Shown here: piece by piece, positions 40,332 through 52,476 of the stretch | How positions within the stretch are numbered: position 1 is the first letter of the stretch | How the letters are laid out: the number at the start of each line of letters is the position of its first letter | Assembly: GCF_000003195.3 (NCBI RefSeq) | Contig: NC_012877.2 | Coordinates: 17,105,344 to 17,169,343 of the forward strand | From: Sorghum bicolor | Taxonomy: Eukaryota > Streptophyta > Magnoliopsida > Poales > Poaceae | Length of the DNA: 64,000 bases | Direction: 5' to 3' | Position numbers and translations under genes: made by a program | Notes under the pieces: model-generated | What the model was told of the DNA's origin: nothing | The model's database searches: none | What the model saw: the letters and a program-made list of their open reading frames with translations, nothing else

Positions 40332-41084
40332 GGCGGCTGGCGGGGCGGGCGGAGATCTGGAGGGTTCCCTTCCCTTCTCTTGTCGGAGGGGAAGGAGGGC
40401 GTCGCGTCGGAATGGAATGCCGGCGGTGTCCGTTCTGTTTGTTCGATCTGGAGAGGGTGGGGGCGGACGGGACGAGAAATGCGAACCGAAATGGAAAAGG
40501 CAAAACCTGCAACCGCGTTACCGTGACATTACAATATTGGTATTTTTTCTACGCATTTGTTCAACTTCTTTTGGTCCAAGATTTTAGATTTACTATTTTA
40601 CATGGTTTTCTTTTATTTATATCTCCTAGTCCTAGCGTTGAAAATTACAATGTAAAAAAAACTTAGAAGCAGAAATGTTATGCACGTATTTTATTATCTT
40701 CTATGTTTATTCTTTCTTCATAATTTATTAATTCCATAGCTTGTGAAGAAAGTTAGTTTAGTCTTAGAATACTGGTACATCATCACCTCCTGCATATGTC
40801 AACTTTTCTTAGAACTATATGTCAACTTTTCACAATTAGCAAAACTTATGAGTACATTTGTACAAATTATTTATGGTTTCGATGATAAGTGGTCTTTCCT
40901 CTTATATTGTACAACATATTTAAAGCCACTTTGTTATATATTTATATAGGTGGAAACTAAACGGTCCCTTAATGACATGAATAACATTTCGGGTAATCAC
41001 TTCCGGTGATTTGTTGGGTAGTTGTGCCAACTCGTGGTGTGATCAAAAGCTATTTAGAATGTATAATAAATGGGACTAGAGTTG
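40332..41084. other. SEC10 upstream region
   Basis: GC-rich 5' leader immediately upstream of the SEC10 ATG (to about 40450), then AT-rich sequence. This must hold the SEC10 promoter, but I see no convincing TATA box on the minus strand. No other gene is recognised. The Athila-like LTR starts at about 41085. Confidence 0.5.
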
Positions 41085-42055
41085 TTAAGCTTGTTCATCG
41101 GTCCACAAGCTACATCTTTGGTTGTGGAGCTTTCGCAAGTATACGGATACCGTTATAGCTTTTATCCGAAGGTTCTAATATTGTATCCATAGGGAAACGC
41201 ATGAGACTAACTACGATCTAACTCAATAAAAGGAATGATAACATAATAGAGGTGGATAATAACTAAGAGTAGCAACAAGGTTAGGATAAATAAGAGCGTA
41301 GAAAGGATAAATATAGGTCCTCCACTTCTAACTTAGGTAAACTATGTTTCATATTGTCCAACTTCGGCGGATGTCTTATAAAGAATATATGAAATTTCTT
41401 CTCTACAAGCACCATAAAACCTAGAATTAACGAGTCTATCACACCCGTGAACTACCAAAATCCGAAAAATAGGAGGACTTTCACGATTAACCTAAGCCCA
41501 AGCATCACGCCTGCACTTAAGATTAATACTCTACTCCCTCTAGTTGCAGGAATAAAGCACTCAAAGAGAGTCGTAAACAATTGAAAAATATAAACAAAGT
41601 AAACTTAGATCAAAAGTTGATTATCAGAGAAATCTCAAAGACAAGCTCAAGTAGAACTTGGATCCGCTGAAGTACAAGCCTTAGAGGGAGCACCGATAGG
41701 CCGACACCTCCTCCAAACTCTTCCCTCACTCTTTATCTCTCTATTTCTATTAATAAGACTAGATCCTATGGAGATCTAATTTTCTCTTGATGGCTAGCCC
41801 TAGGATGTAGATCCTTTCATGGGACTCATCTCCTGATTTTCAAAGAATAATATAAATTAGGGTTTCAAGATAGCTCCAAACAGGGGGACAGAGGTCTGAT
41901 TATATATCCCGATGGGAAGAATGTGAGTCATTAGATCAAACCAACTTAAGGGACTGCTTAGATGTATCCTTAGAGACAGTGGAGGAAGCTTCTAGAATTC
42001 AAAGGCGAAAGAGCTTTGGGGGAGGGCCGCCTGGCCCTAGGTCTAGATCGGCTGG
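41085..42055 (-). mobile_element. Outer Athila-like LTR, left part (minus orientation), split by a nested element
   Basis: 41130-41210 reads like the end of an Athila LTR on the minus strand (GCAAGTATACGGATACCG..TAGCTTTTATCC compares with GCAAGTGCACAAATACC..TAGCTTTCACCC at 59980). Around 41900-42050 there is the TATATATCCC promoter region and the GATCAAACCAACTTAAGGG segment common to these LTRs. It breaks at GCTGG (42051-42055); the same GCTGG reappears at 57285, where the LTR continues to 57552. The left end near 41085 is approximate and I found no target duplication for this outer unit. Confidence 0.65.
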
Positions 42056-43640
42056 TGTTGACATTTACTACCGTCATCATTAAAAATAGAGATTAACCCT
42101 ACCCCTAGCAACAATACCAGAAATGCACGGTATATCATTAACTTATCAAATAGCAACAAACCACTCTAACATTCCTAAGCATAAAGTAGGTTGTCATCCC
42201 TAATTATATTGCTAGGAATTTAATATAGATTCACATATTCTACTACAAGTAGGCATAGCATAACAGATATGAATATAATTATAAACTAAATGGGTTCTGC
42301 AAGCGGACAGATAATTATACCGTTGTAGCATTTTACCTAGGGAAGTATCTAGGTTGTCTATTTATATTTATACCACTAGGAAGGCTAAGTGTTAAACTAT
42401 AATCTATTATATTGAGGCCATGTTTAGATTTGAAATTTTTTGACTAAAGTGGTAAAATTTTTTGTGGTCAGAATATGCAAAAAAAATTAGGTGTTTAGTT
42501 TGGCAAAAAATTTTCTGACACAACTTGGGTTGCATGCATTTGCAGTTGTCATTGGTGGGCTTCTATGGGAGTGTGTGCACAGTTGCAACCCAAAATTTTT
42601 GTCCCAAAATTTTTTGGCGCCGTTTAGTTCCCAGGCCCCAATTCCACAAAATTTTTTCTCTTTGGCCCAAAAAATTTCAAATCTAAACAGGCTCTGATAA
42701 GAAACTATATAGGATGAATAAATAATATTACCCAAGTCGTATAGTCTACTCATAACAGGCAGAGGTCACAAGATAAATATAGATAAATAATGATGATAGC
42801 ATAATCATCAAGTATCATAATTAAGGATAATCATCAGAGCATCTACTAGTCATAATAATAGTTAGCCAATTGATAAACTAGGGAGTTGGACCTAAGGTAA
42901 TTCTATAACTACGCCAATGAATAACTCTAATTAGTGCAATTACATCTAGAAATCATCATTAAGTCAACCTTATATCATAATTACATGTAAAGAGGCATCA
43001 ACTAATGAAGGTTTTAAGACACCAGGGTCACCTCCTTCGCGACCGCGCTCATGCTTGCCCTACGTACGGGGGGTGGACTATAGAGGAACCAACGCAACTG
43101 TCACCTACGCGGACTACCACACGACTCGGCACATCAGGGTGTATTCGTAGACAAACAAGATATCTAGACACCACGTCTACATATTGTATATCATCTACCC
43201 AACGATCGATTAGGTAAACACTATACGAGCAATTACATGAATTCAATAAGATAGACATATAATCAAAGTAGACAATGACTAATACAATTAAGATCATATG
43301 AATCTATTAAGAATAAAGTCTCCCTAATATACAATTAAATATTGTAAAGTAAGAACTAGATCTATTACTGAACTCTTGCGCTCCAGACGACGCCAGGGGC
43401 TCCAGATCCCGATAAATAACTAGATCTCCTCTACTTCTAATCTAACTAACTAGAACTATGAAGTAGAAGGCTCTTGATGAACTTGAAGACACTTGATGCT
43501 TGATGGCTTGAGGCCTTGATGAATAATAAATTGGCTTCCTCTAGGGGGGTCTACCCATGTATTTATAGTCTGGTGGGATGCGCGTGCGCTGTAGGATCAA
43601 ACCGACTTAACCAAGGGCCGAGATGCATCAGGAGAGGCGG
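42056..43640 (-). repeat. 3' LTR of the gag-protease element, truncated and MITE-bearing
   Basis: Aligns with the LTR at 55866-57284 from the terminus to about GAGAGGCGGTG (43631-43641), where the match stops and Gypsy sequence begins. About 340 bp of the LTR are missing. It carries the MITE at 42416-42694. It has extra segments (for example 43245-43440) that the other LTR has lost. Confidence 0.8.
42413..42697. mobile_element. Tourist-like MITE with empty site in the sister LTR
   Basis: 279 bp (42416-42694) with terminal inverted repeats GGCCATGTTTAGATTTGAAA and GAGCCTGTTTAGATTTGAAA, flanked by TGA on both sides (42413-42415, 42695-42697). The other LTR reads TATATTGATAAGAAAC without interruption at about 56194-56210, so the insertion and the 3-bp duplication are shown directly. 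The TIR start and 3-bp TSD fit PIF/Harbinger (Tourist), whose usual TSD is TWA; TGA is slightly off. Noncoding, AT-rich. Confidence 0.85.
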
Positions 43641-44099
43641 TGTGATGAGACCATACTAAGGCAATCAACATTCAAGCATCCAGTCAAGGTGAAAGCTAAA
43701 CTTAATTCCAAATCATTTAGGTTTCCACATACAAGGGTACTACTTGGTTTATATGATTATAGATTCAAACACCTTGCTATCATGGAACAAGAAGATTGCA
43801 ATGTTATCACAACATTACAGACCGATGGTCTAGCACAACTCTTTGGATCAGAAGAGTTAGAGTTGAGGACGACTTCTTTTCAAGAGGGGGGGGATGATGA
43901 GGACATCCCAGGTATGCACACTCGTTCAAGTCCAAATGTTACACATCAAGGTCAACTTACAAGAAGCCATGTCAAGAAGCTACAACAAGAGGTCCACGCG
44001 CTACTTTGTGAGATTCATTTTTATATTAATGAGAATTATATACTACCTAAGTGTTTGTACCTTGATTGTACTCAGGTATATAGAAGAAGAGAAGGCTGA
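43623..44099 (+). pseudogene. Gypsy polyprotein C-terminal end
   Basis: 158 residues. FRFPHTRVLLGLYDYRFKHLAIM, then DIPGMHTRSSPN and LTRSHVKKLQQEVHALLCEIHFYINENYILPK, typical of the post-integrase tail of grass Gypsy elements. The same TRS.AKKLQQEVHALLC.IHF block occurs on the minus strand at 63800-63900. The first few codons belong to the host LTR, so the apparent ATG at 43623 is not a real start. Catalytic domains are absent. Confidence 0.6.
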
Positions 44100-45062
44100 A
44101 TCAGACCATGAAGACAGACTAGCAAATCGGATCACTAGAGTGAAGAATGGACCAGTGCAAGTCCTTGACAGACTAGCAAAAACGGACCAGTGTAAAGAAA
44201 TCTTTATAACTTTTTACTCATAAAAGCTATGAAGGCCCATGAGGACTTGTTGGAAAGCTTGTCGAGTCTACTTTCCAATGCCTTAAATCTCATCTCATTT
44301 GGACGTCGCAATGAAGAGTTATGCTTGGATTAGTCAAGACTGCTCAGAAGGTCAACAGTCTATCGTGACAGAATATTGGTACAACTTGCCGTGCAAAACT
44401 ATACCAATTTACAATGTTTCATGGTGCATGACATACATTGCTGGAAAGCTCTTGGAGTCTAGTTTCATACCCAAGAAACGGTTCGTCATTTGGACTTTCC
44501 AATAAGAAGTCATGGTCAGTTTATTGGAAACTACTCTGGAGGCCAACAGTCACATGAAGCCAGTTCGGGAATCCATTCCAAGGGAACTTTTCACATTGCC
44601 TTCCATCAGAAACTCTATTTCGTTTTCATACCTATCTAGGAGGGTTGTTCCTTGTATAAATATCCCCTACCTCTAAGCTATTAGCAACCTTTGATCATTT
44701 TGATAAACTACATGATATTACAGCCGCGCTACTGAGTGCCTTACTCAACCTTTGTTCTTCCTTGTTCCTCTTGGACTTGTGAAGTGAATCCTATGGGTTC
44801 CTCTACTTCGTGCTCTACAACTTCTGTTTGGCTGCGCCGTATTGTGTGGATTAGTTCCGGATTGTGGTTCTGCGGTCGTTCGGAGATCGAGTCGAAGTCT
44901 TCGCGGTTTCGGTGCCTCTCTCCCTGTCGCTTGGTCGCATCCAACCTTTGTCAGGTATAAAGCTAGTTACCCGCTGTACGCAGCAAGTTATTCTTGTTCT
45001 TTTGATCTACTGTCGTGAAGATCGGGCCACCCTCGTGCCGATTCGTGTCGGTAACCTATCAA
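44065..45062 (+). repeat. Gypsy LTR, plus orientation (ends approximate)
   Basis: Shares long stretches with the minus-strand LTR at 62795-63790, including ACTTTTTACTCATAAAAGCT, the TATAAATA promoter and the TCGTGAAGATCGGGCCACCC end region. The 3' end is set by the primer-binding site that follows. The 5' end is a guess within about 50 bp. Confidence 0.65.
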
Positions 45063-45063
45063 C

Positions 45064-45075
45064 TGGTATCAAAGC
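45064..45075 (+). promoter_or_regulatory. Initiator tRNA-Met-type primer-binding site
   Basis: CTGGTATCAAAGC directly follows the LTR end CCTATCAA. It is one base off the common TGGTATCAGAGC of grass Gypsy elements. Confidence 0.75.
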
Positions 45076-45720
45076 TTTCGTTGTCACGATAGGTCTCACA
45101 ATCATCCATATATCTGCCTTTAGTTTATCTATCGTTTGTTACTGATTTGTTTATCACCTATAGTCCACTGAAAAAGCCACAAAAAATCCTAAAGCCCTTT
45201 GACGGTACTGTTATCTTGTGTTTTTGTGTTCATCAAGTTGCTAATCACCCTCTTTACATATATTGTGTTGTGTTTTATTTGTTATCCACACCCCTGTTAG
45301 TATAAAAGAAGAGTTCAAAAAAAAGTCAGAGAAAAAAATCAGAGAAAAGAAAAGAGAAAGAACAGAAAAGTAAAAGAAGAGAAAAGGGGTTGTATTGCGG
45401 TTTGCTTACTGAAAAATTCAGTTTACATATTCAGATTCTTGAAGATTTATATACCAGCAACATTATATCTTTTGAGCATATTAAATCACTTGATTTTCAG
45501 TACCGTAACCTCCCTTGTTTAGCCACCTATAGCTCCACCAAAAACTGAAACCAGAACATTCGACTCGTAATCCTTGCGACCTCGGAATCACTTCTGTTGA
45601 GCTGCTATACTAGCATAATTCAATGTCCTTGAGAACAGGAAAGAGCATTGGTAAGTAAGAGGTGAGATTGTGTGATTCCACAAATTTACCCATTCCACTA
45701 TATCTTGCATAAGTGCTAAC

Positions 45721-46960
45721 ATGCCAGGATCCAATTCGAGCGTTCGTGGTGGTCGATATGGAGAAAAAGAAACATCAGTTTCGCGGGCTGAGTTACGCCA
45801 ACTACAAAACTCACTAGTGGAGGCCATGGAGAAGATGCTTGATGAACGTCTTCCTGTGGTTCGTGGTCGGGCTAAACAACATAGCTCAGCCAACTCTTGC
45901 CGTGGTTTCTTTGGCCACAGTGGACAACATGGAGGAGGTGCTCATGGGCATAGCATTCACCCTCATGTGCTCATTGATGATGAAGATTACTGTGTGTCCC
46001 CTAAAAGAAAAATTCAGCAAGAGTGCCACCAACCAAAATTGAGTCAGAGAAATCAAAAGGAAAAGATGAGACATTCCACCATACGTGAGAAAGAGTGGCA
46101 CCAACCAAAATTCAGTGAGAGAGTTCAAAATAAGAAGATGAGAAATTCCACAATATTTAAGGAGAGCCACAAAATTCTATGTGAGTGTGATCCATAAAAA
46201 TTGAGAGAAAAAAGAGATGAATCATGTGAGGAATTATTTACTTCTAACATCATAATACCTTCTATTCTTGTTCCTTTTGCGATGGAAGTTCATGAAGAAA
46301 ATGATGTTGTGAATTATGATCAGCCCCCAATCTTTGATGAGAAAGAACAAGTGATTATCAATGACAACGATGCACATGCATATGTGGCTTCACAAGACGT
46401 TGAAGTAATTGTGCATCAAAATCTATGTGAGAATGAGAGCCACATTGCCAAAATGAGAGAGAGTGAAAACAAAAGTGAGTTGAGTGATTCCACCCACTAT
46501 ACGGTTGAGAGTGTCAACAATGAGAGTGTGAGGGATACACCACAAAAAAATAGATATTTAGAATGCAGGCCAAGTGAGGATATCTTTAAAACTAACACTC
46601 TCATCTCTACTCTCATCTTCAAACTTACCCGTTTTACCTTTAACCATGGGGCTTTATAGCTTTTGCATGAGTCTTGAGCAATCAGAAGACAGAACAATCA
46701 GGTCAAGCACTATGTCTCAAATTCTTTGCAGAACCATTATTCTGGAGTTTTTATAAGTTTTCAGAACAAAACTCAGAGCTTAATTGTATGACACCCTCAA
46801 ATCTCTCAATGTATGTGGTATTTATGGTTCTCTCTTGTGGCATTAATGATGTTATACCTCCTATAGCTAAAGGTATATATATGGTAGAACTTATAGGAGT
46901 GCTAATAACAAGGATAAGCATACTTGCAATGCATGTATTGTAAAGTCAACTAATTGATCC
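45721..46960 (+). pseudogene. Gypsy gag-like region, degenerate
   Basis: An ATG at 45721 opens 158 residues (SVSRAELRQLQNSLVEAMEKMLDERLP, then a Gly/His-rich stretch) as in the N terminus of some grass Gypsy Gag proteins. It then becomes repetitive: KEWHQPKFSERVQNKKMRNSTI-like units occur at least twice (46021-46150). Further open pieces at 46201-46659 and 46574-46943 are acidic and unrecognised. No zinc knuckle or protease is visible. Confidence 0.45.
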
Positions 46961-47080
46961 ATAGAGAATCGAGGCATACAATCAAACCAAGGTGTGCATG
47001 TGTATGGAATATGGTGGATAGGTGAATTTGTGGTATTTGTGGCTAATTTATAATTCTTTGGGAATAACTCTCTATTGAAA

Positions 47081-48600
47081 CTTTTCAGGAAAGACATGAG
47101 CTATCTCTTTCTTCTCTTTTCTTTTTTTTCTAATACAGGGAGGTGGGCATCTACTACCCATTGTTTTAATTATTGGGACACTTGTCCATCTTTACTCCCT
47201 TTTTCTCTTTTATATTTTTGTATAGCCACATGTATCCTTTAAATGCAATAAGTGATCAGAGATAATAGTAATAACTTAGAACATTACAAAGGGTTATCCT
47301 ATAGGGTGATTGTTGGTGTTTACTCCCAGTGTAGGAGAAAAACATGACTGATGAACATGGAATGGAAATGATTGCGATTACTCCTAGTGTGGGAATAATG
47401 CACATATGAACTGGAGTCTGTACGTGATCTTGATTTTAAAAGCATGACAAGACTCTCATAAGGCATACTACAAAAGGTTGACTAAACTCAATACAAAGCA
47501 AGCAACATAAATATGCAAATGTTTTCCTAACTCTAAATGTGTATTATATATGGCCCTGGTAGGAATTAATTCTTTTTCATACAAGAGCTCATCATGTAGG
47601 TTTTTGAGTTTTCAAAATAAATCTCCAGAACTTAGTAATGCTAGGAATAAGATAAATAGTAGCTCAGACTTTCAATGATCATATTAACCTACTACCTAGA
47701 CTTAGCTCAAACTTATGCCTCCATAGATTGCAGGTTCAGAGTAAATCGTCAAATTAAAATAGTAATATCTAAAACTCGAAAAAATCTAACGTTGGAATCT
47801 AGGTACTTGTAAAGAATAGAGCAACTATTCATCATTTTCAAGACAAAATTTTAATGTTCATCAATTTTTATTTAGCTCTAGTTTAGACTGACTCTAAACA
47901 GACTCTATCACTTAACTAATTATAAACGCATGAAAGACTCGACTTGTGGACCTTCATGTGGCCACATATTTTTGGTATTTTTATAACTATATAGACTCAA
48001 TAATCGCTTAGGTATAATTACTTGGTAACTAGGGGATGGTCCTCCCCCAAGTTGGATGTTTGCAATACTTGGTGTTGATGTCCTTTAGAGCGAGCTAGCC
48101 TGTAGCAAACCTAGTGGGTGCCACTGATAGACTCTCTCCTTGCTATGATGTTATTCTTGCATAGTATTACTCCAATAAGAAAACTAAAACTCGAGGCTTG
48201 AATTTAATGATGGGTTAGCGGTCAGCCAATGAGCAATTGATTATTCTTATGAGCTAATTTTACTGTTGTCTGATTTAACAGGATTTTACTTTTCTTTTCT
48301 TTTCTTTTCTTTTTGAATTTGCTATTTATGATGCATGAAATAAATATGAATGCTATTCAATTTTTTATGCCACCATAGTAAATACTCCTAAGGGGTTACC
48401 ATAAGTTTATTCACATGGGGCTTTATGATGCAGTAATTAAAGCAGTAAATATTTGTTTGTATTTTGTATTAATATGCCAAGAAAAAATAAATATGCTACT
48501 AAATGTATTAAAACGAAATTACTAACACATGTTAACTTAACTAGATAACTACCATTCTAACCTTATGGCTAGGGTACGGAATTTAAAGTCTACCAACAGG
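47081..48600 (-). other. 3' noncoding internal region of the gag-protease element
   Basis: On the minus strand this parallels 16760-17450 of the intact Athila element: CCAACTTGGGGGAGGACC (about 48055-48038) matches the first GGGGGAGG after pol, and GACAAGTGTCC (near 47190), TGCCCAC and GATAGCTCATG (near 47105) match its later landmarks. No coding seen. The expected polypurine tract and the start of the 3' LTR are missing on the left. Confidence 0.6.
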
Positions 48601-49994
48601 ACTTAGATAGCGGAGAGGACTTACTTAGTAGGTTCATTATCTGAGGTGACCTCAGTCAACTCCCCGTATTGCGGTGATGCGGTACGTGCGTCTTCCTCCC
48701 ATCTTGCTTCTGTCTCTTTTGCTTCCTCTTTCTCTAGTTCCAACTCTTCAGCTTTGTTCTCCTTTTCCTAGGCTTCTAATCGGGCTAAGATCTCCTCTTT
48801 CTCTTTCTTGGCAATTTGGTCCATCTTTTCAGCTTCTTCGGCCTACTCACTCCATCAGGGTGCTTGCGTGTTCTTTTCTTGCTCCATGAGGTGATCTTCA
48901 TATTTCACAATCTTGCCAGGAAAGTCTTCCCATCCGTAGTGAGGCTGGGCAGCCTGATGGCGGGCTTGGCGTCTTCTCCTATTGTGTTGCTTCCTAATCT
49001 GCTGATGGTTAACTAGTGTTCTAATTTGACAGCGTACCTTTCTGGCAGGTAGATTGAAGTGGATAATCCCTGATCCGATGTAGATATTGGCTTTGGCTGT
49101 GTAGATGAACGGTCTTCCCAAGAGGATTGGGGACTCATCGTCTCTCTGCATGTCAAGAACTAGAAAATCTGCAGGTATATATTGTCCTTGAATTCTTACC
49201 ATTACATCCTTGACCACTCCTTTCGAGAACCTTAATGATTGATCTGCCATCTACAACTGAATATATGTTGGGTATAAAGGTAAATCAAATAATTCATCGT
49301 ATACCTATTTTGACATTACGTTGTAGCTTGATCTAGTGTCGTAGACGGTGTGGGGGAAGGTGGTGTTTTTGATTGTGCATTCAATGATTGGAACTCCTAG
49401 ATCTCCTCTCTTGATTGAAAATGGATTGGGTAGCATATGATCATTCTCTATGTTGAGAGTGGTGATCAATTGAGTTATTTCTGTAGGTGCATGCTTGGTC
49501 CTCCTGCATCTTCTATTGTACTTTTTCTTCGGCATTGATTGCTGTTCTTGCTTTCCTTGTTGGTAGAATTTCTTCAGGGCTACAGGAACTTTCAGGACGC
49601 GGTTCTTGAATGTGAATCTCTCCTTCTTGTCCTTGATGGATAAGACAATCTTGGCATACTCCGCATAGATGATGGCTTTTGTTGTGCATAAGAATGGTCT
49701 GCCCAAAATAATGGGTGCCTTCTCATCTACTCCTGTCTCCATGACCACAAAGTCAACTGGGACATATGATTGCCCCACTCTAATGACAACTTCTTCTAGT
49801 ACTCCCTCGAGGTAGCAAATGGACTGATTTGCATGCTGCAAACACATATTTGTATACAACAGGGGATCATTTAATATTTTCTCATAAACTACCTTGAGCA
49901 TGATGTTGACACTTGTGTCGAAGTCACAGATAGCCTCTAGAAAGCTGTGGCATCCTATGGAGATAGGAATGACAGGTCTTCCAGGGTCTCCCAT
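48600..49994 (-). pseudogene. Tandem retropepsin-like domains of the gag-protease element
   Basis: Two similar domains in a row on the minus strand. The first (49994-about 49560) has PISIGCHSFLEAICDFDTSVNIM, VVIRVGQSYVPVDFVVME and APIILGRPFLCTTKA. The second (about 49420-49020) has PIIECTIKNTTFPHTVYDTRSSYN, VMVRIQGQYIPADFLVLDM and SPILLGRPFIYTAKA. Both keep the Asp and the ILGRPF flap-like strand, but the D-(T/S)-G triad is altered (DTS, DTR). Stops occur between them (TAG near 49302 and 49249). A charged, Lys/Glu-rich tail (QIAKKEKEEILARLEA) reaches about 48600. Retropepsins mature Gag and Pol. Confidence 0.75.
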
Positions 49995-50156
49995 CTTCTC
50001 TGGTAGAGAGTGGTCAATCCACTGTACAACTGCAGGCTCAATATGATATTGGGTTGCATTGTGAATATCAACAAGGTTAGCAGTTTCTAAATCTTCTAGT
50101 TGGCCTAGAATCTTGCCTTTTTCTAATGGAGGAACAACAACAGCTAATTGAGCTAA

Positions 50157-50590
50157 TTATGATTCTAGCATTTTATTGAAACTATGCTGATTCTTTATAG
50201 CAGAAGCAAAAGTATCCATCCTAGTATGTATGTTTTCCAAAGTTTTATCATTTGATGTTAGTTTCCTAGTCATTTGATCTAGTAGTTTTGATTGACTAGC
50301 AACTAATTCTCTCAAAGGCGGAAAGTTATTATTAAAATTATCACCTTGGTTGTTACCTTGGTAATTACCTTGTCGAGGTTGTTGATTCCATCCTTGATTT
50401 TGTTGAGGACGATAGTAGGTGTTATTGTTGATGAAGTTCACATCCTCTTGCAGTGTAGGGTAACTGACAGCTGAGTGCCCGTAGTCTCCACATTCTTCAC
50501 AAGTCATATGGGAATCATTGATGTGCATGAGTTCCTTCTTCTCTATGTCGAGCTTCTTCATGATGAGGTCTAGCTTGGCAGTGACCATGT
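50157..50590 (-). CDS. Gag C-terminal part of the gag-protease element
   Basis: Minus strand: MVTAKLDLIMKKLDIEKKE, a degenerate zinc knuckle CEECGDYGHSAVSYP (last Cys replaced by Tyr), an Asn/Gln/Gly-rich stretch, then LRELVASQSKLLDQMTRKLTSND. This is the downstream half of the Gag whose upstream half lies at 54790-55710. The two are separated by the element inserted at 50591. The apparent first residues upstream of MVTAK come from the inserted LTR and are not Gag. Stop TAA at about 50157. Confidence 0.8.
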
Positions 50591-51805
50591 TGTTGACGGT
50601 CCTTAAGTACCAAATATAATCATCAAATAAATAAAGAAAAGGATCCAAATGCAACCAACACCCAGACTTAGGGTTTTATCTGATAGAATTCCACGAGTTT
50701 TGGTGTTTGTCTATTTCTGCAGGGGGTTATCAGGAAATATGGAGGAAAGGCCCACATGTCGGGTTTACATAGAGATATTAACGTGTCGCGTAATTTTCTA
50801 TCATCTAGAAGACTCCAGAAGCCACGGGAACGAACGGGAAGGTGATAGGGCCCGGGGGCAGGGCGCCCGCCCTCCCCCCTTGGGCGCCCGCCCTGTTGCA
50901 GAGACCAATCAGGTCCCGTCTCGCAGATTATGCTCCACCGACCTAAAGGATCAAGGATAACCGTTCAATCAATGTCGGTTTGATCCGACGGCCCACGTTC
51001 ACCTGAGGGGACTATATAAGCAGACCCCTTGGCCCCTGGAGGAGAACAAGATCATTATAGAGTTGAGAGGTGCCCTCGAAGGATAACCTTTCCTCTATAG
51101 AGAATTAGGGCGTAGCATCCAATGTGAGAGTAGACTAGTTCTACTAGATTGACAGAGATAGAGTGGAGGTATAGATCGGAGGAAGCCCGGCCTGTCGGTG
51201 TCTACTCCAAGGTGTACCTGCGGGATCAAGTTCTCCTAACCCGAGGCTTGCTCCTAGGATTCTTCAGTATTTCGACTTCTAAATTCTAGTAAGTTCTTGT
51301 TTTATTATTCTTTGGTTTATGAGTTTACTTTGATCTCTTCGCGTAGAGTTTAGAGTAATCATCTCTAGCGTAAACGTGGTGTTTGGGCTAGGATACTCAT
51401 AGATATCCCCTGACTAGCTGGACCATGGTAGTAGCGAGGAACGTGACATTTCCGAGTTACCTTTGTAGCCCATATCCCGTTAGCAGGATCGATAGGGTTT
51501 ATAGGTGTGGGTCGAACATCCTCTATGGTGTCTAGATTCCATGAGCCTCCCCAATAGAACAGTAGATCATCCTTACCAAGGTTAGAACGAGAGTGCGGTT
51601 GTAGTCTTCTCGATACATCGCTCACATCGAGTCACATTCTTTGTAGCCTAAAGGGTAGTAGCAATAGATTTGGTTAGTCAGATGCACGCTTTCTCCCAGT
51701 GGTAAAAATATAAATACGATACTCTAGATAACCTCCCGGGTGAAGTGCTCACCGATATCCGTGCACTTGCGGATCAATTCCTGATGGCGTTACCAAATAT
51801 CAACA
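50591..51805 (+). repeat. 5' LTR of the small Athila derivative
   Basis: 1215 bp, TGTTGACGG...AATATCAACA. Promoter ACTATATAAGCAG at about 51010. Related to, but distinct from, the 1353-bp LTR family at 10687. Confidence 0.9.
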
Positions 51806-51928
51806 AGCATTTCTGGCGCCGTTGCCGGGGAGAAAGACGGTTTACTGAGATAACTTTAAGTCTTGATATTATCTTGTATTATACTTTTATACTTTTATTC
51901 TTTTATTTTTTTTATTTTTTCCATCTTT

Positions 51929-52228
51929 ATGGATAACTCAAATTCCACACCTATTATTGAATTTTTTGCACCTTCAGAGACCAGCCATAGACCATGGGAG
52001 TCAACAAGTCCTTTCTTTGCCCCTAATTATGATCTATGTCCGGAGTTGATTGTAATAGGTCAAAACCAACCCTTTTCTATAGCTGAGGTCCTATCTTTTA
52101 ATCAAGAAGATAATGAACTTTTAGCTACACCTAGGGAATCTGTTAATCTTTCTATAAATTTTGGTTTAAACCTAGCCCTACAAGACCATATTTTTTCTCG
52201 ATATTTCACATTGGTCTTAATCATATAA
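51929..52228 (+). pseudogene. Truncated Athila gag start
   Basis: About 99 residues beginning MDNSNSTPIIEFFAPSE, comparable to [12 protein letters not shown] at 12156, with PNYDLCPELIVIGQNQPFS matching [19 protein letters not shown] of the intact element. It then departs (a deletion) and stops. Whether it is translated is unknown. Confidence 0.65.
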
Positions 52229-52476
52229 CCTTTAGTAGAGTCTTTCTTTCTTTATCTATTAGTAAAGCAAGGTATGTCTTCATTCGTGGACATCCTTCTT
52301 GCACTAGTCTTCATAAAAAATTCCTAGAGATAGAGAAGGAATGATCTCTCAGACAAGGAAAGAAAGTTTCAATAGCCGATTTCCAAACATTTCAATCCCA
52401 TGATTCGGCTATCCAACCCATCCTTGAGCTTAATAATTTCTACTCTGCTCTTTCTCTTGAACCTCCCGATGATTCT

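Larger units (their letters stand above)
43641..47080 (+). mobile_element. Ty3/Gypsy fragment: internal 3' end, one LTR, internal 5' end
   Basis: 43641-44060 encodes the tail of a Gypsy polyprotein (LTRSHVKKLQQEVHALLCEIHF). An LTR of about 1 kb follows (roughly 44065-45062; promoter TATAAATATCCCC at 44658; end region GGTAACCTATCA), then the primer-binding site TGGTATCAAAGC at about 45065 and the start of gag (45721). So the order is internal, LTR, internal. A minus-strand relative is at 62795-64000. It replaces about 340 bp of the host LTR and the polypurine region of the minus-strand element, so its arrival involved deletion. The right boundary (about 46980-47080) is approximate. Confidence 0.7.
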
